From Legionella norrlandica (GTDB lineage Bacteria; Pseudomonadota; Gammaproteobacteria; Legionellales; Legionellaceae), in contig NZ_JNCF01000011.1 in assembly GCF_000770585.1 (NCBI RefSeq), positions 1 through 64,000 of the forward strand: a stretch of DNA of 64,000 nucleotides. Direction: 5' to 3'. A model generated the notes under the pieces. The model did not search any database. It was not told the DNA's origin and was given only the letters and a program-made list of their open reading frames with translations. A program made the translations under genes and the position numbers. This document shows positions 31,044-39,118 of this stretch, one piece after another. The first letter of the stretch is position 1. Each line of letters begins with the position of its first letter.

Positions 31044-31421
31044 ATGTCTTTAGATCACCAGATATTAGAAGAAATCATCAATTGTATTGAACGTTTAAAC
31101 GAACATTTAAAAAATGATGCTGTTTATTATAAAAAACGTCAGTATGAACAAATAGAACAGAGTAATGTGGAAAAGTTAATGCTTAAAGCTAAACTAGATT
31201 CATTAATAAAAGACGTAATAAAAAATAAAGAACTCTTAAGTCAATACACCGAATTATGGGAAACAATGATCATGCAAGTCAAAATAAACTCAGACTTACT
31301 TGCAATAAATAATAAAATTGTAACTAACAACTTAAATTATTACGATCAATTGGTGACACAATTAATGAAAACCAAAAATCCCATCCCCAGTACTTATAAT
31401 AAGCTTGCCCATACGGAATAA
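31044..31421 (+). CDS. flgN: FlgN-like flagellar export chaperone
   Basis: A helical protein of 125 residues from the ATG at 31044 (AAGGAAG nine bases upstream). It is rich in heptads (LDHQILEEIINCIERLNEHLKNDAVYYKKRQYEQIEQSNVEKLMLKAKLDSLIKDV), as FlgN chaperones for FlgK and FlgL are. Sequence identity to FlgN is low and the call leans on position directly after flgM. Confidence 0.7.
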   Translation: MSLDHQILEEIINCIERLNEHLKNDAVYYKKRQYEQIEQSNVEKLMLKAKLDSLIKDVIKNKELLSQYTELWETMIMQVKINSDLLAINNKIVTNNLNYYDQLVTQLMKTKNPIPSTYNKLAHTE

Positions 31422-31431
31422 AAATAGCTGC

Positions 31432-32145
31432 CTAATCACTAATAATTACTTTTGTCCCACTGTTTTTTTGTTTGTGATTGGGGAGTTCTACAAAATACTC
31501 ATTTAACCACTGTGCGTCGTGATTAAATAAACGGACACAACCATGGCTAGCATTATATCCTGGTAAATTTTCACTTCCATGCAAAGCATACCCCTTATAA
31601 AAATACATGCAATAGGGCATATAAGCTCCGCCTTTTTCCCCTGAAATCATCTGTGGAAATGATTTGGAATAACAATCCAGCCCCCTTTTACGTTGGATGC
31701 GAAAAGTCCCTTTTGGGGTAGCGCAACTTAATAACTCTGGACAATGAATGGATCCTGCAGAAATTGGCCCCCAATTGACTTGTCTTCCATCAGCACTAAA
31801 CGCAGCCCAAGCCAACAACTTCAGACTAATTAAAATTACTTTCTCATGCTGATTTTCTAAAATTAAAGGAAATGGAGATACATCTAGTATCGTAGTATTA
31901 TGTAGATTCCGGGGGACAGCAAGAATCATCCCAGAAGAGAGGAATTCATTAGTACGATTTATTTTTTTTACTAAATCATTTTCACGAGGATTAGGAAAGA
32001 GTTGGCTCCAACTGTTTGATTTTTTTACTTTAAGACATTTATATTGTGATTGTTGGCATAACTGCTTTGCAAAATTGTTCGAATTTGCTTGAATTGTATT
32101 GTTATAAATACAAAAACTTAAAAGTAATATGTATTTTTGAATCAT
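31432..32145 (-). CDS. L,D-transpeptidase (YkuD family, EnhA-like)
   Basis: A 237-residue exported protein with an N-terminal signal segment (MIQKYILLLSFCIYNNTIQA). Residues about 35-90 look like a LysM-type region. The C-terminal YkuD domain has the catalytic motif H-G-S-E-N then SHGCVRL with the active cysteine. Such enzymes make 3-3 peptidoglycan cross-links or attach proteins; Legionella EnhA proteins belong here. It stands between flgN and flhB, on the minus strand, so a role in wall remodelling around the flagellum is possible but unproven. Confidence 0.85.
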   Translation of the reverse strand: MIQKYILLLSFCIYNNTIQANSNNFAKQLCQQSQYKCLKVKKSNSWSQLFPNPRENDLVKKINRTNEFLSSGMILAVPRNLHNTTILDVSPFPLILENQHEKVILISLKLLAWAAFSADGRQVNWGPISAGSIHCPELLSCATPKGTFRIQRKRGLDCYSKSFPQMISGEKGGAYMPYCMYFYKGYALHGSENLPGYNASHGCVRLFNHDAQWLNEYFVELPNHKQKNSGTKVIISD

Positions 32146-32190
32146 TTTAAATGTGCTGGTATTTGATGATCAATTATTGACTCAGGTTTA

Positions 32191-33267
32191 TTAGCCCGCC
32201 CCATTTGATACTCCTTTAATAGGAAAATATAATTTAAAACTAAAGCAAACGGCCATGTATAACTCCGGGTGAATCATCCCACCTTCTTTACCTGATTTAT
32301 AAATAGCTCTTGCTAACTCAGGTGCTTGATAAATAGGTACTCTATGCTTAATCGCTAATTGCCTTATTTGCAAAGCCTTCTGATCGATACCTTTAGCGAC
32401 AATAATTGGAGCTGCATCTTTATCACTGTTATAACGCAATGCTACTGCATAGTGAGTTGGATTAGTTATAATAACTGTTGCAGTAGGAATCGTTTTTTGT
32501 ATTCTTTGCATCGACATACGTTGTTGCATTTGCCTCACTTTCTTTTTTAATTCGGGATTACCATCAGTTTCTTTACTTTCTTCTTTAAGTTCATATGTCG
32601 TCATCATTGCTTTTTTATTATAAAGATATTTGCTAATCAAGGCATCCATAATAGCAATGAGTATTAAAAGAATGATGATTTGCGTAAAGTATGACTTGAA
32701 GACAGTAAAAATCTGATCAAATAAATTAAATTGGTTAATTTTAGAAAATTTAATAATAATTGGCATTTGAATATAAAAAAAGAAAATAAGAAATGTCATA
32801 AAAATTAATAGCTTAATTAAAGATTTAACTAACTCTATCAGAGTACTTATAGAATAAATATTTTTTAAATTACGAATTAAGTGAAAACGTTCTGCTTTAA
32901 ATCGTATTATTTTTTCAGGAAGTCTCAATTTTCCAAAAAAAGATACCGATAAAAGAAAAAAAACAATAATAGTGATAAAAATAGGTATAAGCAGAAGTAA
33001 ATTGTTGGTAATTAGTGTATAAAAAAAATCTCCATAAACCAATTCAGTACTGTTTTCTTCACCAATTTTTTTAAAGATATGATAAAAATTTTGAGACCAG
33101 ACTTCAATAAAACTAGGTCCAAATATATAAATGCATAATAACGCACTCAGAAGGGAAATTCCTGAATAGAATTCTCGTGCTCTTAGAAATGAGCCCTCTT
33201 TGATGAGACGATCCAATTTCTTAGCTGAGGGCTGGTGCTTGCGTTCGCTGCTGTCTTCTTCACTCAT
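32191..33267 (-). CDS. flhB: Flagellar export switch protein FlhB
   Basis: A 358-residue export-gate component with four membrane helices (residues about 30-210) and a cytoplasmic autocleaving domain. The NPTH cleavage site is intact at about residues 269-272 (VIITNPTHYAVAL). The N-terminus SSERKHQPSAKKLDRLIKEGSFLRAREF is standard. Its ATG overlaps the fliR stop (ATGA). It switches specificity with FliK. Confidence 0.96.
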   Translation of the reverse strand: MSEEDSSERKHQPSAKKLDRLIKEGSFLRAREFYSGISLLSALLCIYIFGPSFIEVWSQNFYHIFKKIGEENSTELVYGDFFYTLITNNLLLLIPIFITIIVFFLLSVSFFGKLRLPEKIIRFKAERFHLIRNLKNIYSISTLIELVKSLIKLLIFMTFLIFFFYIQMPIIIKFSKINQFNLFDQIFTVFKSYFTQIIILLILIAIMDALISKYLYNKKAMMTTYELKEESKETDGNPELKKKVRQMQQRMSMQRIQKTIPTATVIITNPTHYAVALRYNSDKDAAPIIVAKGIDQKALQIRQLAIKHRVPIYQAPELARAIYKSGKEGGMIHPELYMAVCFSFKLYFPIKGVSNGAG

Positions 33268-34036
33268 ATCAGTATATTTTTTAAGAAAAATAAAAGTTCA
33301 TTACAAAGTATTTCGCCATTTTCAACAATAATGTCAAAACTAAGATACAGAATTAAAAAAACCAAAATTAAAGATATGTTGATGCCGATGGAAAAAAGAT
33401 TGAGTTGAGCAGTGAACTTAGTTACTAAAGCAAGTGTAAAGTTGGTTACCATTAATACAAATATAAGTGCTATAGAAAGCATGACCGTACCTTTAAAAAT
33501 AATTCCTGCAAATAATACAATTTTTTTTTTTTTATCATATATTGATCGAGAGGATTTAATTTTGGCAACATTTCAATCGATGTAGTCAGCATGTTAATAA
33601 ATACTAAATGCCCATTCAATTGAAAGAAAATGAGTACACTTAAAAGAAAGAAGAAGTTAGCTAAAGACGTTAAACTACCAATGCCTGGAATATAAAGAGT
33701 GGAAAACCCTAATCCTGCTTGTAAAGAAACCATCTGTCCAAAACCAATAAAACACTCCATAAAAAAATTAATTAAAATTCCTGTAGTGAAGCCCAGGAAA
33801 AATTGTTGCAGTAATAGAGAAATAGTCTCAATTAAATATGTCGGACTCGCTTTAAAATGTATTGGAGCAATTTGCATGATAAAAAATGTAAGTACTAATG
33901 AAAATGCAAGGCTAATTCGGGGAGATATCCATTCTTTACGTAGAAAAAATAATATTCCAAATGTAGATGCTATTCGTGTTTCAATCACTAAAAAGGTGAG
34001 TATATTTTCTGTAAATTGAGAAAGCAGCTCAATCAT
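33264..34036 (-). CDS. fliR: Flagellar export-gate protein FliR, frame-interrupted
   Basis: Membrane protein of the FliPQR gate. The ATG at 34036 is preferred over a TTG four codons earlier. The first frame covers helices 1-4 and LQAGLGFSTLYIPG. The second gives KGTVMLSIALIFVLMVTNFTLALVTKFTAQLNLFSIGINIS, the typical FliR C-terminus. They meet in a 13-base T tract (33521-33533; A on the coding strand). Fourteen (or eleven) A residues would restore a 257-residue protein. Sequencing error in the tract is likely; transcript slippage is an alternative. Confidence 0.88.
33521..33533. repeat. 13-base mononucleotide tract inside fliR
   Basis: The longest homopolymer in the window lies exactly at the fliR frame change. 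Such tracts are error-prone for long reads and can also cause RNA polymerase slippage or replication slippage (phase variation). Confidence 0.9.
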
Positions 34037-34276
34037 ATTAATTGTCAATCAGCTTTTAGAAATATTTTCATCTGCTATCACACCACTTGCTGCATTTCCT
34101 AAATGGGATCTTCTGATAACTTAGTATGAATTGACTTTTGTCCCCAATAGTACTGCAAGCTCAAGGAAATTGACTCTTGTAATACCCCCTAAGTCAGTTT
34201 TAACTCGTGTGAAGTGATTCATATTCCCTCTGATATAATTACTCAATCATTATTCTATAAGCTGAATTCTTCCATC

Positions 34277-34298
34277 ACATTGATCTAGATCATGAAAA
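34277..34298 (+). promoter_or_regulatory. FNR box upstream of fnr
   Basis: TTGATCTAGATCAT (34280-34293) fits the FNR consensus TTGAT-N4-ATCAA with one mismatch, inside a longer ACATTGATCTAGATCATGAA block shared with two other sites in the window. It ends 51 bp before the fnr ATG; TAAAAT at 34313-34318 could be the -10. It suggests autoregulation of fnr. Confidence 0.75.
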
Positions 34299-34344
34299 CA
34301 CTAATAATAACTTAAAATGTAAAATTTAAGGATTTTAGTCTTTC

Positions 34345-35049
34345 ATGTCTGCCAATGATGATAATTACAATAGTAATGACACAGAATGTGTAAAATGTTC
34401 TTTTTCTCCTTTTTGCATGTCATATAGAGAAAAAACACGATGGAATCTATTTAATTCAGTAGTAAAGCAACGCCACTATCTTCAAAAACAGAATGTTTTT
34501 GATTTAGCTAATCATACGTTCCGAAGTCTATGGGTTATTCGTCGTGGAGCGTTAAAAACATACCAAGTTGGTGCTGACGGAGATGAAATAATACGGGGAT
34601 TTTATTTCTCTGGTGAGATTCTTGGTTTTGAAGCGATTTACACGAATCTCCATCTTTACTCAGCAGCCTCTTTATCTGAAACGGTTATTTGCGAAATCCC
34701 CTACGATAATTTTCTTGACTTGCTGCGTGCTAATCCAGATCTTCAAAAGCATAGTTTATATTTAATTAGCAAACAACTAAATATGGGTTCTTATTTATTT
34801 TCAATCAAAGCAGAGCAACGTCTTGCTGCTTTCCTTATGGATTTATCTAACCGATTGTACCCGTTGGGAATGCAATTTGAATTGCTTATACCAATGACTC
34901 GCCGGGATATTGGGAACTATTTAAGACTCACTGCTGAAACTATCAGCCGCCTCCTATCTCAATTTAAGGATGATAAAATTATCACTATTGATCATAAAAA
35001 AATCCAATTATTACAACCAGAAAAATTAAAATTTATTTCTGAGCATTAA
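34345..35049 (+). CDS. fnr: FNR-type oxygen-responsive transcription regulator
   Basis: A 234-residue CRP/FNR-family regulator. The N-terminal cluster C15-x2-C18-x5-C24 and C116 in TVICEIPYD match the four [4Fe-4S] ligands of FNR. The cNMP-type barrel spans about 35-140, followed by a long dimer helix and a HTH, TRRDIGNYLRLTAETISRLL, with E198, S201 and R202, the residues that read TTGAT half-sites in FNR. So both oxygen sensing and FNR-box binding should be intact. It lies in the flagellar island between fliR (divergent) and a secretin-domain gene, and has an FNR box before it. Confidence 0.93.
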   Translation: MSANDDNYNSNDTECVKCSFSPFCMSYREKTRWNLFNSVVKQRHYLQKQNVFDLANHTFRSLWVIRRGALKTYQVGADGDEIIRGFYFSGEILGFEAIYTNLHLYSAASLSETVICEIPYDNFLDLLRANPDLQKHSLYLISKQLNMGSYLFSIKAEQRLAAFLMDLSNRLYPLGMQFELLIPMTRRDIGNYLRLTAETISRLLSQFKDDKIITIDHKKIQLLQPEKLKFISEH

Positions 35050-35115
35050 TGCCAGCCAAAGAAGCCTAGGATTCATAATTGGATACCCTAACTCTCTTTT
35101 CAAAATAAATTTAAG

Positions 35116-35137
35116 ATTTCATGATGTAGATCAATGT
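35116..35137 (-). promoter_or_regulatory. FNR box between fnr and the secretin-domain gene
   Basis: ATGATGTAGATCAA (35121-35134), the reverse complement of TTGATCTACATCAT, is the same 14-mer as the site before cyoA; flanking ACAT and ATGAAA are also shared. It is 157 bp before the ATG at 35291. TATGAT at 35150-35155 is a possible -10, at a spacing not typical of class II activation. Confidence 0.7.
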
Positions 35138-35290
35138 TATCTATAAAAATATGATTAAAATAGTTCTTGAATAAAGTTATAGCGTATAAAAGACTTTCAA
35201 GTCTCTATGCACCTTTTTTCTAATATTACTTTATGATTGCTAATTGATTGACAACCAGTATGATAGGATAATTAAGTAAGGAATGTTATC

Positions 35291-36028
35291 ATGTTAAAAA
35301 GGATTTTATTGTTATTTCTTATTACATCTTTAGCATATGCACAAGATTTTATTGATAAGGTAATTCCTATTAATTATGCCAACCCCATTAAAGTGAAAGA
35401 AGCATTGAATCCCTTATTAAAACCTGGTGAAACAATTAGTGTTTATAATCAAAGTTTAATAGTGCATGTTGACAAAGACACACTCACGCAAATGAGGTCT
35501 TTGATTCATCAATTAGACGTAGCACCTAAGCAACTTATAGTGGCAGTTCATCAAGGCAATGACGAATGGCTTAATAGCCCACAAGATAGTAATAATTATT
35601 CCACGCAAAGCGGACAAGAACAAGAAAACAATCAATCAGTACAAGTTCAAAGTGGCTCTTATGCCTATGTTTCAACGGGAAAAAATTACCCTGTAATCAG
35701 TCAAGTTGATGCTGGGTGGGCAACAGGTGTGGGATATCAACGTATGCAAGCGGACAAAGGTTTTCTTATCCAACCTGAATTACAAGGTTCAAAAGTAAAA
35801 ATAACTATAACAAGAGATTTTTCGCAACAAAGTTTGGTCAATCAAGAAAATCAATTGGATCAAAAAACTGCTACTACAACATTAATTCCACTAAACAAAT
35901 GGGTAAAAATTTCTCAGTCTCGAGGCAAACTAAATCCACAAGAAAATAATGTAGTTACTTATCAGGCTGGTAACTCTTTTGACACAAATGGTTCTTTGTA
36001 TATTAAGATTACTATTGCAGATGAGTAA
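35291..36028 (+). CDS. Exported protein with a secretin-type N-terminal domain
   Basis: A 245-residue protein with a signal peptide (MLKRILLLFLITSLAYA, cut before QDF). Residues about 20-80 (VIPINYANPIKVKEALNPLLKPGETISVYNQSLIVHVDKDTLTQMRSLIHQLD) follow the short N-domain of type II/III and pilus secretins. A Q/N/S-rich linker (about 95-118) precedes a beta-rich C-terminal domain. It has no secretin pore domain. It lies 6 bp before fliQ and probably shares its transcript. The role is unknown; it might act at the outer-membrane side of the basal body. Confidence 0.65.
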   Translation: MLKRILLLFLITSLAYAQDFIDKVIPINYANPIKVKEALNPLLKPGETISVYNQSLIVHVDKDTLTQMRSLIHQLDVAPKQLIVAVHQGNDEWLNSPQDSNNYSTQSGQEQENNQSVQVQSGSYAYVSTGKNYPVISQVDAGWATGVGYQRMQADKGFLIQPELQGSKVKITITRDFSQQSLVNQENQLDQKTATTTLIPLNKWVKISQSRGKLNPQENNVVTYQAGNSFDTNGSLYIKITIADE

Positions 36029-36034
36029 GTTCAT

Positions 36035-36328
36035 GTGCACAATGACAGGTATTTTGAAGTGGAATATTACACATTAATTGATCCTTTTAAACAATTATTA
36101 TGGATAGTAATGGTTGTTGTCGCTTTAATTACTTTACCTGCTTTGCTGATTGGGATAAGTATTTCTATTTTTCAAGCGGCAACACAGATAAATGACATGT
36201 CATTAACGTTTATCCCTAAGTTACTAGTGATGATACTTGTTCTTATCTTTAGTTTACCATGGCTATTATCAAAGTTAGTCTCAATGACTCAAGATCTGAT
36301 GTTTCATTTGCCTCAATATTTAAGTTAA
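36035..36328 (+). CDS. fliQ: Flagellar export-gate protein FliQ
   Basis: A short two-helix membrane protein of the FliPQR gate: LLWIVMVVVALITLPALLIGISISIFQAATQINDMSLTFIPKLLVMILVLIFSLPWLLSKLVSMTQDL fits FliQ, with the IGxxISIFQAATQINExTL signature. The GTG at 36035 gives 97 residues; an in-frame GTG at 36059 would give the more usual 89. It is separated from fliP and fliR, with which it normally forms one operon. Its 3' end overlaps the convergent fliS by 9 bp. Confidence 0.92.
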   Translation: MHNDRYFEVEYYTLIDPFKQLLWIVMVVVALITLPALLIGISISIFQAATQINDMSLTFIPKLLVMILVLIFSLPWLLSKLVSMTQDLMFHLPQYLS

Positions 36329-36709
36329 GGAGCGAGATTCATTAACTTTACTCCACCAAGTAATTAAATTTTCAGTAATAAACTTAGCTTCATTAAGTTT
36401 TGTTAAGTCACCTTTTGCATTTGCCCAAAAGAAAAGTTTCTGCAGATGAGAATAGATTCCTTCAAGTTTTTTAGCCATTTCTAAATCAGCATTGAAATCC
36501 AAACAATCAATAAAATATGAAACAATATCATAAGAATTGCTTAATAATTTACATTTTAAGGTAATGTTATTTTCAGAAATTGCTAATAATGAACCATTAA
36601 TATTTTGTAAAAGTCGTTCGAGTAATATCGAGATATGCCTATAATGTGGAGCTCCTAAAATTTCACTGGTAAGATTGATATCTTTATAAGTATTGATGTG
36701 ATTCATCAT
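36320..36709 (-). CDS. fliS: Flagellin export chaperone FliS
   Basis: A 129-residue helical protein matching the FliS pattern: early YKDINLTSEILGAPHYRHISILLERLLQNI, central LLSNSYDIVSYFIDCLDFNADLEMAKKLEGIYSHLQKLFFWAN, and a last helix with LITWWSKV. FliS keeps flagellin unfolded for export. It lies 20 bp downstream of fliD on the same strand, as in most genomes. Confidence 0.87.
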   Translation of the reverse strand: MMNHINTYKDINLTSEILGAPHYRHISILLERLLQNINGSLLAISENNITLKCKLLSNSYDIVSYFIDCLDFNADLEMAKKLEGIYSHLQKLFFWANAKGDLTKLNEAKFITENLITWWSKVNESRSLT

Positions 36710-36729
36710 TTATCCTTAAATGAGATTAA

Positions 36730-38082
36730 TTATTTTTTCTGCTTATTGAACATTGTTATTTGTTGTTCAATAAAGTTTCCCAGTTGCTGGTATTTAGAAA
36801 TAATATTGTCTAAAGCGGCATATTTTAGGGTAAGATTTGTCCGAACAACATCTAAACGCCCTTGTTCGCTATTAATTTTTTTACTTAAAAGGTTTCTTTC
36901 CTGACTTATTATTTGTTCTCTATTATAGATAGTTCCTGTTTGAAGAGTGGTCAGCGAAGTGAGTACTTTTGCATCAAAGTTAGCACCACTATTTGAAAAA
37001 AAGGCGCGTAATTGCGGTAAATTTTGTTCGATATTTTCACTTAACAGATCATGATTGATATCCAATTTACCTTTCACTACATATTCAACCCCTTCATCAT
37101 TTGTTTTTACTTCAGCTTTGGCTAGCTTAATGCCCATATCAAGTAGCGAGTTAATCGGATTGGTACCAATAGTTTGGGTCATTATTTCCTGTAAATTTTT
37201 TATGATTAAGGGATAGGTGCTGTCTCGCAAATACCGCAAAGATTGGTCCTTAGCTAATTCTTCCATAACTTGATTGTAAGCTTTGATAAAATCACTCAAA
37301 GCTCCTGCAATAAGATTCACTTGGTTTGATGTATCGGGGTTGACGGAGATCGTTGCTACCCCAGTTTGGTTTAATTGAAAAGTCACACCTTCTAATACAT
37401 CGTTAATTATATTTGTACTTCGAGTGACACTGTAGTTATTTATGGAAAATTGTGCATCTTGCGCTGCCTGTAAAACATTATTAATTTGTAAAGGGTTGTC
37501 TCCACTGACGTTTATTTGATTGATCGCTCCTGTATTTGTGGCACTTAGCAAAAGTATGTATTGATCTTGGTCTGACGCATCATTAGTGTGCAAAATGCTG
37601 GCCCTAATTCCTATATTTCCCAATGAACTATTAATAGTATCTCTTATATTTTCTAAACTATCTGAATCTTTGATGGAGATGTTGTATGAATTAGACCCTT
37701 GGGTTAAAACCATCATTCCAGATAAATTCAGTGATTGATCTTTCGAGCTATAAATTGTAGAACCAATTTGATGTGCCGTTGCTAATTGGCTTACATTAAG
37801 ATTAAAATTGCCCGGAGTAGGATTATTAGTATTGAGAAGAGCTGTAGCAACTAATTCATTATTAGAACTGGCTTTATAAAAATTCTGTTTCAGTACTGTG
37901 TCAAATTTACTAATTGAATCAGAGAGATTCTTAATCAAATTCTTTAATTGCGTGTATGAAGAAAGCTGCTTTTGATAAAGTGAATTTTTTTGTTCTAGTC
38001 GTTTTAAGCCTATTTTTTCTACCTCCATCAATCCGTCAACTATTGAGGTAATATCTAATCCAGAACTAATGCCATTTGCCAT
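36730..38082 (-). CDS. fliD: Flagellar filament cap FliD
   Basis: Filament cap (HAP2) of 450 residues. N-terminus ISSGLDITSIVDGLMEVEKIGLKRLEQKNSLYQKQLSSYTQLKNLIKNL and C-terminus with YNREQIISQERNLLSKKINSEQGRLDVVRTNLTLKYAALDNIISKYQQLGNFIEQQITMFNKQ are the paired coiled coils of the D0 region. The order is fliC, terminator, fliD, fliS. Confidence 0.94.
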   Translation of the reverse strand: MANGISSGLDITSIVDGLMEVEKIGLKRLEQKNSLYQKQLSSYTQLKNLIKNLSDSISKFDTVLKQNFYKASSNNELVATALLNTNNPTPGNFNLNVSQLATAHQIGSTIYSSKDQSLNLSGMMVLTQGSNSYNISIKDSDSLENIRDTINSSLGNIGIRASILHTNDASDQDQYILLLSATNTGAINQINVSGDNPLQINNVLQAAQDAQFSINNYSVTRSTNIINDVLEGVTFQLNQTGVATISVNPDTSNQVNLIAGALSDFIKAYNQVMEELAKDQSLRYLRDSTYPLIIKNLQEIMTQTIGTNPINSLLDMGIKLAKAEVKTNDEGVEYVVKGKLDINHDLLSENIEQNLPQLRAFFSNSGANFDAKVLTSLTTLQTGTIYNREQIISQERNLLSKKINSEQGRLDVVRTNLTLKYAALDNIISKYQQLGNFIEQQITMFNKQKK

Positions 38083-38105
38083 AGTGTTTATCCATTTTTT
38101 AGTAA

Positions 38106-38132
38106 AACCTGGGGTTATTGAATCCCCAGGTT
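38106..38132 (-). terminator. Strong terminator after the flagellin gene
   Basis: A perfect 9-bp stem (38106-38114 AACCTGGGG with 38124-38132 CCCCAGGTT), 9-base loop, 9 bp beyond the flagellin stop, followed on the minus strand by TTACTAAAAAA. It should limit read-through from the highly expressed flagellin gene into fliD and stabilise the mRNA end. Confidence 0.8.
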
Positions 38133-38140
38133 ACTAGAGA

Positions 38141-38962
38141 TCATCGTTGAATTAATCCTAATACAATTTGTCCTGAAGAATTAGCTTGTGACAACATCGC
38201 TGCTCCAGTTTGTTGCAAAATTTGGTATTTTGCCAAATTAGAACTCTCAGCTGCAAAATCGGTATCCATAATTCGCGAACGAGCACTTTCAATTTTCATA
38301 ACTCGATCTTCATCTGCAGATACAGCTGACTCCAGATTTGATTGATTTGCACCTAACTGAGCCAAACCCGTGGTAATTGATGTAATAGCGGTATCCAGAT
38401 TGGTGATAGCAGTTTGTGCGTTTGCATTAGAAGTAATATCATCAGCATTGATAGCTAAAGCAGTTGAATCACTGTCGGTTAAAGTAATTGTTAAGCGATC
38501 ATTAGCTGTATTTTGTGATCCAATCTGTATAGAAACAGTACCACCGTTTAATACAGCTTGACCGTTGAAATCAGTCACATTAGCAACACGATCAATTTCA
38601 TTTTTAAGGCTTTGGAATTCCGTATCAAGGTTAGCTAAATCACTCGTTTGATAAGTTCCTGTTGAAGCTTGAACACCCAGCTCTCGCATTCTTTGCAAAA
38701 GAGAAAGCACTTGATTCATACCAGACTCCGCTGTTTGAATCAAAGAAATGCCATCATTACCATTTCTTGCAGCTTGATTTAGTCCTCGGATACGAGCAGT
38801 CATTCCTTCAGCAATTGCAAGGCCTGCAGCATCATCCTTTGCACTATTCACACGCAAGCCGGTTGCAAGCCTATTAAGTGTTGTAGACAATTTATTTTGC
38901 ACTTGATTCAACGATTTTTGTGCAATCATTGATGACATATTTGTATTTACAGTAATAGCCAT
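38141..38962 (-). CDS. fliC: Flagellin
   Basis: The only flagellin in the window, 273 residues and thus short. The D0/D1 ends are conserved: AITVNTNMSSMIAQKSLNQVQNKLSTTLNRLATGLRVNSAKDDAAGLAIAE and SRIMDTDFAAESSNLAKYQILQQTGAAMLSQANSSGQIVLGLIQR. The TLR5-contact stretch LLQRMRELGVQASTGT is intact. The central outer domain is reduced to about 100 residues, so the filament would be smooth. The C-terminal end is LGLIQR rather than the usual LSLLR. Sigma-28 promoter elements are expected upstream but I could not fix them. Confidence 0.96.
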   Translation of the reverse strand: MAITVNTNMSSMIAQKSLNQVQNKLSTTLNRLATGLRVNSAKDDAAGLAIAEGMTARIRGLNQAARNGNDGISLIQTAESGMNQVLSLLQRMRELGVQASTGTYQTSDLANLDTEFQSLKNEIDRVANVTDFNGQAVLNGGTVSIQIGSQNTANDRLTITLTDSDSTALAINADDITSNANAQTAITNLDTAITSITTGLAQLGANQSNLESAVSADEDRVMKIESARSRIMDTDFAAESSNLAKYQILQQTGAAMLSQANSSGQIVLGLIQR

Positions 38963-39118
38963 AATGAGTCCTTATTTTCTAGTTAATATTAACTCATTAA
39001 TGTCTAAGTGACCTACCCATAGATCAGCAAAGAAAGCCCATTAAATGAGTACATAATCTTTATTGCTGAATTTGGCGTAATACTTAAATCTACTCTTTAG
39101 TTTATTGTTAAATTTAGA

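Noticed and set aside
38963-39118. Sigma-28 or sigma-54 promoter of the flagellin gene
   Set aside because: On the minus strand GCTGATCT resembles the -10 GCCGATAA but lacks a matching TAAA at the right distance. TGGGCTTTCTTTGCTG resembles a -24/-12 element but its spacing is one base short. Neither is good enough to list.
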